The notes beneath the pieces were generated by a model. That model was given only the letters and a program-made list of their open reading frames with translations. It made no database searches and was not told the DNA's origin. DNA of 64,000 bases from Alphaproteobacteria bacterium. Its GTDB lineage: Bacteria; Pseudomonadota; Alphaproteobacteria; Rhizobiales; CAJQND01. The stretch spans positions 1 to 64,000 of the forward strand of contig JAAEUE010000333.1 in the NCBI GenBank assembly GCA_024227565.1, written 5' to 3'. Shown here in pieces: positions 7,359-15,306 of this stretch; the first letter of the stretch is position 1; every line of letters begins with the position of its first letter. Position numbers and translations under genes: made by a program.

Positions 7359-8992
7359 ATTGCGGACCCGGGCACCCACAACGACCCATTGGACAGCCCT
7401 TGGATGAGGGGCGCAAGGTGGTCTTTGTAGGGCTCCCAGCGGCCGACCGAGGACCGGTACAGCGGGGTGCGCACCTGAACGGCGCTTGGTGTCTTAACCG
7501 GCCGGGCCGTGTTGTGGAAATGAAGGCAATTGTCGTCCCACTCCAGCGCACAGAACTCCAAGAGGCCCCTGATGGTGTCTTCAGGTTCTGCAATCAGGGT
7601 TTCATAGTCGACACTTCGAAGCTGGCCGGATGGCAGGACCTTTTCCCAATGGGCGGCCAGGGATTGATGGGCCGTGTAGTAAGTGGCCAGATCGAGAAGA
7701 TCGTAGGAGAACAGATTGCCTTCGGCAAAAAGCTGGGTGTAGCAGGAAAAACATGTGTCGAGCGGTTGCCGCCGCACGTGAATGATTTTCGCGCCGGGCA
7801 GGGCCTTGGCCACCACGCCGAGCAACTTCAGGTTTTTCCGTCCCTTGTCTGTAATCCACCGGGCAGCGGGATCAACCGCGTGCAGTGCGCCAAGGTAGGT
7901 CCCGCTCAGCTCTTCAGCTTCCCCGGCGCCCAGTGCGTCTTCCCAAGCAGGAAACGGCACGCCGGTCTTGGCCTCCAGCGCTTTGGCACTGCGCTCCAGG
8001 TCCGTTCTCTCGCCGCCTGGGCTCACCTGCTGATGGCTGGCCAGGATCTGCTCAATCAGCGTGGTTCCCGAACGCGGCATGCCAACGATGAAGATCGGGG
8101 ATGGCCCAAAACCGTCCCCCCACGGCGCTTGCACAAGCGGCTGGGCGTTGGGAAAATGCCTCTGCACTTTGGCCAAACTGGCAACATCCTGGCGCACATC
8201 ATAGTGCAACGCTGCGCGCTTCATCGCATTGGCGGACTGATAATGGACAAACGCCGTGGCCGGGTCATCGTTCACATCCTGAAGCGCCTTGCCGGCGGCA
8301 AAGTGCAGGTGGATCCGGTCGTTGGGCCTGTCGGGCTTTCGGTTCAGCAGAGCCAAGATGGCTTTGAGATCGGCATCTTCTCTGGTGAAGGTCTTTACGG
8401 TGCTCAAATGAAAGTACGCCTCGGGCCGTGTTGCCTCGTGGTTGGCAAGGGCGCGATATTGTTCTTCCCCCTCGGCAAGGGCGCCGGTTTCTTTCAAGCT
8501 GTGGGCCAGCGCCATGCGGGCGGAGGTGTCGTCAGGGCGGCGCGCCAGAACGGTCCGCAGCTCTTTTAGGGTCTCGTCGTGCAGGTCCAGATCCCGGAGG
8601 GTTTGCGCCAAGTTAAAGCGCGCCTCCATGAACGTCTCATCGTTGCTGAGCGCTTGATCGAAGACGCTGCGCGCCTCGGCCGCCTTGCCCAATGCCTTGA
8701 GCACCACACCTAGACAGTTGGCCACCGCAGCATTATTTGGCGCCAGCTGCACCGCCTGCCGCAGGGCCGGTTCGGCGTCTTGGAAAGACCCCAGCGCGGT
8801 CAGGCACATGCCAAGCACAGTCCAGCCCAACGGATGGTCTGGCCAGCGTTTGGTAAATTCTTCTGCTGTGCTTGCGCCCTCGGCAAATTGTTGCTGGCCC
8901 AACAGCGTCGTCAGGTGTGCAATTTCCTGCGGATCAGGCTCTTGTGCGGCCGGCGGGTGCGACGGCTGGCACTGGGCAAACTGAGCTCCCAT
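7352..8992 (-). CDS. TPR-repeat sulfotransferase
   Basis: A 546-residue protein. The N-terminal half (about 25-250) is TPR repeats, for example AVQLAPNNAAVANCLGVVLKALG. The C-terminal half is a PAPS-dependent sulfotransferase with 5'-phosphosulfate loop PIFIVGMPRSGTTLIEQIL at about 300 and the KIIHVRRQPLDTCFSCY 3'-phosphate site. This is the architecture of bacterial tetratricopeptide sulfotransferases related to tyrosylprotein sulfotransferases. The TPRs may bind a protein or peptide acceptor. It overlaps the downstream ATP-grasp gene. Confidence 0.87.
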   Translation of the reverse strand: MGAQFAQCQPSHPPAAQEPDPQEIAHLTTLLGQQQFAEGASTAEEFTKRWPDHPLGWTVLGMCLTALGSFQDAEPALRQAVQLAPNNAAVANCLGVVLKALGKAAEARSVFDQALSNDETFMEARFNLAQTLRDLDLHDETLKELRTVLARRPDDTSARMALAHSLKETGALAEGEEQYRALANHEATRPEAYFHLSTVKTFTREDADLKAILALLNRKPDRPNDRIHLHFAAGKALQDVNDDPATAFVHYQSANAMKRAALHYDVRQDVASLAKVQRHFPNAQPLVQAPWGDGFGPSPIFIVGMPRSGTTLIEQILASHQQVSPGGERTDLERSAKALEAKTGVPFPAWEDALGAGEAEELSGTYLGALHAVDPAARWITDKGRKNLKLLGVVAKALPGAKIIHVRRQPLDTCFSCYTQLFAEGNLFSYDLLDLATYYTAHQSLAAHWEKVLPSGQLRSVDYETLIAEPEDTIRGLLEFCALEWDDNCLHFHNTARPVKTPSAVQVRTPLYRSSVGRWEPYKDHLAPLIQGLSNGSLWVPGSAIC

Positions 8993-9005
8993 GTGTTTTC
9001 CCCCA

Positions 9006-9033
9006 GTTTCGGCGAACGAACTTGCGCCGAAAC
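9006..9033. repeat. Nine-bp hairpin upstream of the TPR-sulfotransferase
   Basis: Arms GTTTCGGCG (9006-9014) and CGCCGAAAC (9025-9033) flank a 10-base loop, 14 bases upstream of the TPR-sulfotransferase ATG on the minus strand. It could be a 5' leader structure or a weak terminator for the CPBP gene lying upstream on the same strand. There is no T run on either side. Confidence 0.45.
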
Positions 9034-9091
9034 AACCACGCGAACATTGCGTAGAGCTTACGGGAAGAGGTCTGTTGGGATCAAAAACGGC

Positions 9092-9739
9092 TTAATTTCT
9101 AACACCGTCCAGGGCGAAAAACCCGATAAATGCCACCATGTTCGTCAGCACATGACTGACCACCGGCCAACCTATGCTTTTCCGCCGCGCCGCAATGAAG
9201 CTCCAGAACAGGCCCATCCCCAGTGCGCCGCCCACAAGAGCGCCTGCACCGCCGGGATAGGTGATGCCGTGGGCAAAGATCAGCGGCACATGCCAGGCGG
9301 TGAACAAGCCCACACCCAGCAGCTGAAATGCGGCATCGCCGCGCCCCTGTTCCAGATAGGCGCCGCGCCAGAAGAATTCCTCCAAAACACCGTTCACCAG
9401 CCCGAACGCCATGGCTGCCGGCACCACAAATGCCGGAATGTGGTTTGGAACCATGATCCATGTTGAAAGGGCAACGATGCCAATCTGGGCCGCGATAACC
9501 CAGGGCACCCAGCGGTCCTTGCCAACGCTCAGATCAAACAGTTTGAGGCTATGCCCCGGCCGGATGAACCACCAGCCCGCCGGAAGGCAAAAGCACAGCC
9601 AGTAAACAGCAAAGCAGGTGAGATACCCATGCAGGGGACCAAGAGTGCGGGTGAGCCAGGGCACAAGCAGGCTCATGCTGACAACCAGGACCATGGACAC
9701 GCACACCAACTGCCGGCGCGCACTCCAGCGCGCGATCAT
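9092..9739 (-). CDS. CPBP family intramembrane metalloprotease
   Basis: A membrane protein of about 215 residues with several hydrophobic segments and the three CPBP (Abi/Rce1) motifs: EEFFWR with the paired glutamates, WHVPLIFAHG with a conserved His, and SHVLTN with His and Asn. Rce1-type members cleave prenylated CAAX proteins; bacterial members have varied, mostly unknown roles. ATG at 9739 is chosen because the longer version needs a TTG start inside the upstream LysR gene. It lies just downstream of that LysR gene on the same strand. Confidence 0.83.
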   Translation of the reverse strand: MIARWSARRQLVCVSMVLVVSMSLLVPWLTRTLGPLHGYLTCFAVYWLCFCLPAGWWFIRPGHSLKLFDLSVGKDRWVPWVIAAQIGIVALSTWIMVPNHIPAFVVPAAMAFGLVNGVLEEFFWRGAYLEQGRGDAAFQLLGVGLFTAWHVPLIFAHGITYPGGAGALVGGALGMGLFWSFIAARRKSIGWPVVSHVLTNMVAFIGFFALDGVRN

Positions 9740-9773
9740 CCGGTGTTCCGTTTTGGTTGCCGCACAGGGATCG

Positions 9774-10673
9774 CTAGGCTCCAACAACAAGCCTCTTTGG
9801 GGCGGTTTCTGCGCTGGAGCCGGCTTTCAACACCTTCAACAAGGCATCTATCTTCAAAGAACCTGCCCCTTTGCGCCAAATCAGCAAGGTCTCTGCCTTG
9901 TCTTGGCCGGCCGGCATCTCGTGCACTCTGATCTGGTCGCGGCCGGGGAACGCTTCCAACACCAGCCTGGGCAGCAACGCCATGCCCATGCCGGCCACCA
10001 CGCAGCCCAATATGGCGTGGTAGGACGCAAGGTCCATTGTGCGCGTGGGCATGGCGCCTCGCGATTCACACCACATCTCAAGCCGCCGGTGATAGGAACA
10101 GCCGTGCCCGAACCCGATGATGGTGGACGGCACCGAACTGTCAGGGCCAATCGGTGGATGATCGATCCGGGTCACCAAAACCATGTCCTCGACGAACACC
10201 GGTTCATAGTCGAATGGCTCGGTGGCAATAGGTTCTGCCACCAAAGCTGCGTCCAAGTCGCCGGACAGAACCTGGCGGGCCAAGGGGGAGGATTTTCCGG
10301 TGGTCAGTTGCAGGTCCACCTTAGGATAAAGCCGGTGATATTCAGTGAGCGGCGCCGGCAGGCGAACCGCAGCAGAGCTCTCCATGGAGCCAAGCCGGAA
10401 GGTGCCGCACGGGCTTTGTTCATGCACCGCGCTCCTTGCCTCCTCGGCAAGTTTTTCCAGGCGCACCGCGTAATCCAGCAGCACGCGCCCGGCCGGCGAA
10501 ACATGCAGCCTCTTGCCTTCGCGGATAAACAGTTCAACACCGAGGTTCTGTTCAAGTTGCTTGATCCTGGTGGTCACGCTTGACTGCACCCGCAGCAGCT
10601 TGTCAGCGGCCTTGGTAATGCCGCCCTCGTCCACCACGGCTTTGAAGATTTTGAGATCGCTTAATTCCATCAT
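9774..10673 (-). CDS. LysR family transcriptional regulator
   Basis: A 299-residue LysR-type regulator. The winged helix is at residues 1-65 (LSDLKIFKAVVDEGGITKAADKL and SSVTTRIKQLEQNLGVELF). The LysR substrate-binding domain follows from about 90. The start is ATG-ATG at 10673/10670. The gene is divergent from the globin gene, with about 135 bases between the starts, which is the usual geometry for a LysR regulator and its target. Control of the globin gene is therefore the simplest inference; CPBP, downstream on the same strand, may be co-transcribed. Confidence 0.9.
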   Translation of the reverse strand: MMELSDLKIFKAVVDEGGITKAADKLLRVQSSVTTRIKQLEQNLGVELFIREGKRLHVSPAGRVLLDYAVRLEKLAEEARSAVHEQSPCGTFRLGSMESSAAVRLPAPLTEYHRLYPKVDLQLTTGKSSPLARQVLSGDLDAALVAEPIATEPFDYEPVFVEDMVLVTRIDHPPIGPDSSVPSTIIGFGHGCSYHRRLEMWCESRGAMPTRTMDLASYHAILGCVVAGMGMALLPRLVLEAFPGRDQIRVHEMPAGQDKAETLLIWRKGAGSLKIDALLKVLKAGSSAETAPKRLVVGA

Positions 10674-10808
10674 CTCTCTCAGAGATTGATTTGATCATTA
10701 TTACTCATTTTACATGATGAACGCGCGCCCGTAAACCCTACGGCGAAACGCAAACCCGCCGCACCAAGTCCCACCCGGCATGCGGCAATGAAAAGTGAGA
10801 AGACCACA

Positions 10809-11237
10809 ATGACCGATCTAAACCTCGATATCGTTCGCTCAACCTGGGCCAAGGTTTTGCCGATTGCCGATCAGGTGGCCGAATTGTTCTACGGCCGGTT
10901 GTTTGAAATAGCCCCCGAAGTGGAACCCCTGTTTGCTGGTTCGAACATGGCCGAACAGAAAAGCAAGTTACTGACGGCTCTCAATCTGGCGGTTCAAAAT
11001 GCTCACAATACGGGCGTGTTGGTTCCGCTGTTGGAAGATCTCGGGCGCCGGCATATGGAGTACGGCGTTAAGGACGAGCACTATGATGCCGTTGGTGCTG
11101 CCCTAATCTGGACCTTGGAAAAGGGTTTGGGCGCAGAGTTCACCGAAGAAGCCTGCGCCTCTTGGACAGCCGTTTACGGTCTTGTTTCTGAGACCATGAA
11201 ACGTGCCGCAAACGAGGCGGTGTCCAATGCCGCCTGA
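10809..11237 (+). CDS. Single-domain bacterial globin
   Basis: A protein of about 142 residues with a full three-over-three globin fold pattern. The proximal heme His lies in LGRRHMEYGV. The distal E-helix reads MAEQKSKLLTAL with Gln at the E7-like position, as in bacterial haemoglobins and flavohaemoglobins. No reductase domain follows, so it is a free-standing haemoglobin, plausibly for NO detoxification or oxygen binding. ATG at 10809 gives the standard N-terminus; an ATG seven codons earlier lacks a ribosome-binding site. LysR is divergent. Confidence 0.87.
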   Translation: MTDLNLDIVRSTWAKVLPIADQVAELFYGRLFEIAPEVEPLFAGSNMAEQKSKLLTALNLAVQNAHNTGVLVPLLEDLGRRHMEYGVKDEHYDAVGAALIWTLEKGLGAEFTEEACASWTAVYGLVSETMKRAANEAVSNAA

Positions 11238-11239
11238 GC

Positions 11240-11301
11240 GCGTCCACATTGGACGCATCAATCCTGCAAGCCGATATGCCGCAGGCATCAGCCTGCGGCA
11301 T
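11240..11301 (+). terminator. Double hairpin after the globin gene
   Basis: Just after the globin stop come a 6-bp hairpin (GCGTCC 11240-11245 with GGACGC 11251-11256) and a perfect 10-bp hairpin (ATGCCGCAGG 11276-11285, loop 11286-11291, complement 11292-11301) ending in TTT. The second fits a Rho-independent terminator with a short T tail. It separates the globin gene from the FolM-folB unit. Confidence 0.6.
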
Positions 11302-11430
11302 TTGCCGTAGAACAGGAGGTGAAGAGGGGCGCGCAACTTCCCGGGATCTGGGCAAGCCTTGAAATCCGGCCTGCATTGGCAGAGATTGGCCGCCCATTGA
11401 GACAAGATAAAAAGAGCCAGCGGAGACCTT

Positions 11431-12177
11431 ATGCGAGCAGCGCTAATCACAGGAGCCGGCAAAAGAATCGGCGCCGAAATGGCCAAACACCTCATCGGGG
11501 AAGGCTGGTCGGTTGGCATCCACTACAACACGTCAGAAGGCGAGGCCAAGCAGATCGCCGCGCTGGCGGCGGAAAAGGGCGTTGAAGCAAAAATCTATGG
11601 CTATGATCTGTCCGAGCCTGATGCACCTGAAGGCCTGATCGATGCATTTGTTGCCGATTTCCCGGGCGCCTATCTTCTGATCAACAGCGCTGCGATCTTC
11701 GAGCGCGACAGCATCAAGAGCTTCTCCAAGGAGATGTTCTATGACCACATTCACATCAACACCCTGGTGCCGACGCTGTTGATCCAGAGGTTTGCCGAAA
11801 AGCAGACCGACGATATCTGCGTCATCAACATGCTGGACCAGAAGGTGCAGAACGTGACGCCGGACTACTTCTCCTACACCGTGAGCAAGCTGGCCCTGCA
11901 TAACATCACCCACATGACCGCCATGGCGCTCTGGCCTCATTGCCGGGTCAACGGCATCGCGCCCGGCCTGACCCTGCGCAGCGGCGATCAGACCGAAGAG
12001 GAATTTGAACGGGCCCACCAACGCACGCCCTTAGGTGTGGGACCAACGGTTGAGGACATTTGCCAGACCGTGTCCCTGGTGGCGAATACCACTTCCATGA
12101 CCAACCAGATCATCGTTCTGGACGGCGGACGGCATATGCTGACCAAGTTCCCGTTCGAAGACCTGCCCGTCGAGTAG
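11431..12177 (+). CDS. SDR family reductase, FolM/pteridine-reductase-like
   Basis: A 248-residue short-chain dehydrogenase/reductase. The cofactor motif is TGAGKRIGAEM, the TGxxxRxG form found in pteridine reductases and FolM, which use NADPH. The catalytic YTVSK follows at about 150. It lies 4 bases upstream of folB, which makes dihydroneopterin in folate synthesis. This supports a FolM role, reducing dihydromonapterin or dihydrofolate. GGAG precedes the ATG by a few bases. Assignment to pterin rather than another ketone rests on motif and neighbour. Confidence 0.78.
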   Translation: MRAALITGAGKRIGAEMAKHLIGEGWSVGIHYNTSEGEAKQIAALAAEKGVEAKIYGYDLSEPDAPEGLIDAFVADFPGAYLLINSAAIFERDSIKSFSKEMFYDHIHINTLVPTLLIQRFAEKQTDDICVINMLDQKVQNVTPDYFSYTVSKLALHNITHMTAMALWPHCRVNGIAPGLTLRSGDQTEEEFERAHQRTPLGVGPTVEDICQTVSLVANTTSMTNQIIVLDGGRHMLTKFPFEDLPVE

Positions 12178-12181
12178 GCCC

Positions 12182-12562
12182 ATGCCGGCAACACCATCTC
12201 TAGGCGGCGACTATTGCGTGTTCGTGCGCAACCTGACGCTTCATCTGCCCATCGGCATTCTGGATCAGGAGCGCGGCCAAACCCAGCCGGTGATCGTGAA
12301 TGTCGAGATGTACGTGCAGGACCCCGGCACCTTCTCCAGCGAAAATATCGCTGACTATGTCTCGTATGCCGATGTGTACGACGCCCTCAAAAAGTTGGAG
12401 CGAGAGGAAAAGCACATTGAACTGGTGGAGAACCTGGCAGAAACCGTGGCGGCAATTGCCCTCAGCCAGAAGGGCGTTCGCCGGGCGGTTGTGACCATCG
12501 AAAAGCCCGAGATCATCGCCGCAGCCGAAAGCGTCGGCGTGACGATCGAGCGCTCCAACTAG
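12182..12562 (+). CDS. folB: Dihydroneopterin aldolase
   Basis: A 126-residue protein of the dihydroneopterin aldolase family, which splits dihydroneopterin to 6-hydroxymethyl-dihydropterin and glycolaldehyde in folate synthesis. The N-terminal VRNLTLHLPIGILDQERGQTQPV matches the family signature (aldolase Tyr site replaced by a His/Leu-rich strand, then GxxxxExxxxQ), the central YVSYADVYDALK is typical, and VTIEKPEII matches the lysine-containing C-terminal strand. It is joined to the FolM-like gene in one operon. Confidence 0.88.
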   Translation: MPATPSLGGDYCVFVRNLTLHLPIGILDQERGQTQPVIVNVEMYVQDPGTFSSENIADYVSYADVYDALKKLEREEKHIELVENLAETVAAIALSQKGVRRAVVTIEKPEIIAAAESVGVTIERSN

Positions 12563-12577
12563 CGCGGCCGCAGCGTC

Positions 12578-13615
12578 ATGCGCATCCTCATACTGGCCTC
12601 AGCCGTTGGCCGCTTTGGCGACGGTGCAACGGGCGGGGTGTCACGCTATGCAGAAGCGATGGTCGGGGCGCTAAGTGGGGCAGGGCACGCTTGCCAACTG
12701 CTTGTGCCTGAGGGGTCGGCCCTGCCGCCCGGGATCGAGGCCTGGCAGGTTCCGGGCACCTTTCAGGCCAGTGCCGCGATCGCAGAACGACAGGTCCAAC
12801 CGGTTCCGGCAAACTCTGTCCTGGCGGCGATGCTCGACCGGGCCCACGCTGAGCGCGGCAGTTTCGATCGCATCATCAACCTGAACCACGATTATCTGCC
12901 GGTGTTTGCCACTGGCCAATTTGACGGCAAACTCTGGCACATCCCCAATCTCACCAGCTCAGACGCCGCCACCGACCAGCTGATTGTGCAACGTTTTTCC
13001 GAGTGCCCTGAGCGCTTCGCCGCCATCTCGAACTTTCAGGCTGCCAAACTGGGCCTTGCTGGCGCGCCGGTCTTGTGGTTTGGCATGACCGCGCAGCCAG
13101 CTGGCGCTTCGCCAACTGATGATGCACCCATATTCTGGTCGGGCCGGATCACACCGGAGAAAGGCCTGGAGGCCGCTGCCGCCGTCGCCAGCAAGGCTGG
13201 CCGCAAACTGGTCGTTGCCGGGCACATCGAGAACCAGGACTATTATGCCGAGGTCATGAAGGGGTATGGCGGCACCATCGATCATCGTGGGTTTCTGCGT
13301 ATCGACGAGCTGCTGAAGCTGTGTTCAGAGGCCTGCGCCACCCTGCAAACCCAATCATGGGAGGAAGCTTTAGGGCTCACCACCATCGAAGCGCTGGCCG
13401 CCGGAACACCGGTCATCGCGTTTGACCGTGGCGCGAACTCGGAGATCATTCAGGACGGTGTGAATGGATTTCTCATCGCCCCTGGAGACATTGAGGAGGC
13501 TGCCAAGGCCATTGCCGCGCTGGATCAGGTGGATCGCCAGCGCATGGCCTCTGATTTTCAACAACGTTTTTCGCTTCAGGCCTTTCAATCCAGGTTACTT
13601 AAGTGGTTGAACTAG
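12578..13615 (+). CDS. Glycosyltransferase family 4 protein
   Basis: A 345-residue GT-B glycosyltransferase. The N-terminal acceptor domain has the glycine-rich GATGGVSRYAEAMV loop. The C-terminal nucleotide-sugar domain has FWSGRITPEKGLE and the retaining EX7E motif in EALGLTTIEALAAGTPVIAF. It starts 15 bases after folB, so it may share that transcript although it has no evident link to folate. The acceptor and sugar are unknown; it may make a glycoconjugate or compatible glycoside. Confidence 0.85.
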   Translation: MRILILASAVGRFGDGATGGVSRYAEAMVGALSGAGHACQLLVPEGSALPPGIEAWQVPGTFQASAAIAERQVQPVPANSVLAAMLDRAHAERGSFDRIINLNHDYLPVFATGQFDGKLWHIPNLTSSDAATDQLIVQRFSECPERFAAISNFQAAKLGLAGAPVLWFGMTAQPAGASPTDDAPIFWSGRITPEKGLEAAAAVASKAGRKLVVAGHIENQDYYAEVMKGYGGTIDHRGFLRIDELLKLCSEACATLQTQSWEEALGLTTIEALAAGTPVIAFDRGANSEIIQDGVNGFLIAPGDIEEAAKAIAALDQVDRQRMASDFQQRFSLQAFQSRLLKWLN

Positions 13616-13655
13616 GCGCTCGCGCTGAACCCACAACACGTTAGGAACAAGCCAT

Positions 13656-14018
13656 ATGACCGCCAAGGCCCGCCGGGACCGTTCGATCAACTATATCGAG
13701 TTCAACGTTGAAGACATTGCACGGTCAAAGCGCTTCTACGGGGAGGCGTTTGGCTGGACGTTCACTGACTTTGGGCCAGACTATTGCGAGTTCAACGATG
13801 GCGAGATGACAGGCGGTTTCGACCAGACCGAACCGGTGCGCAGCGGCGGTCCGCTTGTGGTGCTGTATGGTGATGATCTGGAAGAACTGCAGCGGGCCAT
13901 TAAGGCCGCGGGCGGTGAGATTTTGAAGCCGATCTTTGACTTTCCAGGCGGCAAGCGCTTCCATTTTGCCGATCCGGACGGCTATGAGCTTGCGGTCTGG
14001 ACAGCCGCCGAAGGCTGA
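13656..14018 (+). CDS. VOC family protein
   Basis: A 120-residue protein of the vicinal oxygen chelate (glyoxalase/bleomycin resistance) superfamily. It has paired beta-alpha-beta modules, starting INYIEFNVEDIARSKRFYGEAFGW and ending RFHFADPDGYELAVW. The metal-binding positions (N-terminal region Glu and the terminal Glu in DGYELAVW) look present. Small single-domain members often bind or isomerise small ligands; the substrate is unknown. It is followed 17 bases later by the racemase-family gene, suggesting a joint transcript. Confidence 0.85.
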   Translation: MTAKARRDRSINYIEFNVEDIARSKRFYGEAFGWTFTDFGPDYCEFNDGEMTGGFDQTEPVRSGGPLVVLYGDDLEELQRAIKAAGGEILKPIFDFPGGKRFHFADPDGYELAVWTAAEG

Positions 14019-14035
14019 GAGAGGAAACAGCCGAG

Positions 14036-14752
14036 ATGAACAACCGCAAGAAGACCTACCACGGCGTGACGCTGGGCATCTTGATGGTCGACAGCACCTT
14101 CACCCGCTTTGTGGGCGACATCGGCAATGCGCAAACCTGGCCGTTCCCGGTGCAATACAAGATCGTGCGCGGCGCCTCGCCGGCTGAGATGATCTCGCTG
14201 GAAGCCTCAGACGTGCTCCAGCCGTTCAAGGATGCGGCCGACGAGCTGATCGGCGACGGCGTTGATGGCATCACCACAACCTGCGGCTTTCTCGCGCTCT
14301 ACCAGCAGGCGCTGGCAGAGCACTGCCCGGTTCCGGTGTGCACCAGTGCCTTGCTGCAGGTACCCCTGGTGGAACGGCTCATTCCGGGCAACCAGCGGGT
14401 TGGGGTGTTGACCTATTCGGCCGAAGCCCTGAACGCCGTCCACCTGGAAGCTGCCGGCGTGGCGGCCGACACGCCGGTGGTTGGGATACCCCGGGACAGT
14501 GAGTTTTTCCGCTGGATCATCGAAGGCGACGACCAGGTTCCCATCGAGGCCATCCGCGATGACGCACTGGCCGCAGCACGGCGCCTGGTTGCCGAGAACC
14601 CCGAGGTGGGGGCCATCGTTTCAGAATGCACCAATCTCACGCCATTCGCCGCTGACATCCGCAAGGAAACCGGCTTGCCGGTGTTTGACATGGTGTCCAT
14701 GGTGACCTGGTTCCAAATGGGCTTGAAACCAAGGACCTACGTCCAGGACTAG
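14036..14752 (+). CDS. Aspartate/glutamate racemase family protein
   Basis: A 238-residue protein of the Asp/Glu/hydantoin racemase superfamily, which uses two cysteines as acid and base. The first Cys is in GITTTCGFLALYQ and the second in AIVSECTNLTPF. The PVCTSALLQVPLVERL segment also fits this fold. Relatives include aspartate and hydantoin racemases, maleate isomerase and arylmalonate decarboxylase. With both cysteines it is more likely a racemase or isomerase than a decarboxylase. The substrate is unknown. Confidence 0.83.
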   Translation: MNNRKKTYHGVTLGILMVDSTFTRFVGDIGNAQTWPFPVQYKIVRGASPAEMISLEASDVLQPFKDAADELIGDGVDGITTTCGFLALYQQALAEHCPVPVCTSALLQVPLVERLIPGNQRVGVLTYSAEALNAVHLEAAGVAADTPVVGIPRDSEFFRWIIEGDDQVPIEAIRDDALAAARRLVAENPEVGAIVSECTNLTPFAADIRKETGLPVFDMVSMVTWFQMGLKPRTYVQD

Positions 14753-14868
14753 GCGCCGGGACTTCTGTAATGGTGCTGATCAACAATTCACTGATTGTGA
14801 CAAATACCACAATGCAGATTGGTTGACTTGTGCTCCTATGATCCCCAGGGCATCGGGTGATCGGGAGG

Positions 14869-15285
14869 ATGGAAACGTTGATCACCTTTGCGTGCAAAGT
14901 TCGAGATCTGCCGGGTTGGCGCAATGTGACCGGTGCGGTCCCAGTTTGGGGAACTTTGCTTCACCATGAAGATGTACAGAACTTCTGCCAGGGGGTCGCG
15001 CGCGCCCTGGAACATGAGCTCGCCTACGGCATGAATGTGGAAATTAGCCCGGCTGACAAAGCGGGCAAGGCGGCGATGACCGTCACCGGCTGGTGGACCG
15101 AAAGCGACGCCCATCTTGGCATCAGCAGCATCGAAACGGTCAAGCTGGGATTTGTTCCTGCACCAGAAGCAGAACGTCTCCGCGCGTCCGGCGAAACCCA
15201 GTTGAAGGCTCAATTGCTGTCTGTGTGCTGCCCGTTTGGCGAAGATGAGGTTGATATCGTTTTTCAGATTTTCGTACCGATCTAA
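14869..15285 (+). CDS. Protein of unknown function
   Basis: A protein of about 138 residues not assigned to a family. It has no signal peptide or membrane segment and looks like a small alpha/beta soluble protein. The start is uncertain: GGGAGG directly abuts the ATG at 14869, while TTG at 14878 has ideal spacing. It is convergent with the hybrid kinase gene, ending 21 bases before that gene's stop, and has no operon partner. Confidence 0.6.
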   Translation: METLITFACKVRDLPGWRNVTGAVPVWGTLLHHEDVQNFCQGVARALEHELAYGMNVEISPADKAGKAAMTVTGWWTESDAHLGISSIETVKLGFVPAPEAERLRASGETQLKAQLLSVCCPFGEDEVDIVFQIFVPI

Positions 15286-15306
15286 CAACGGCCGGGAGGC
15301 GCACTC

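Noticed and set aside
7301..8569. 422-codon plus-strand frame
   Set aside because: Antisense to the TPR-sulfotransferase, which has clear catalytic motifs; no domain in the shadow.
9618..10583. 321-codon plus-strand frame
   Set aside because: Antisense to the LysR gene; no recognisable motif.
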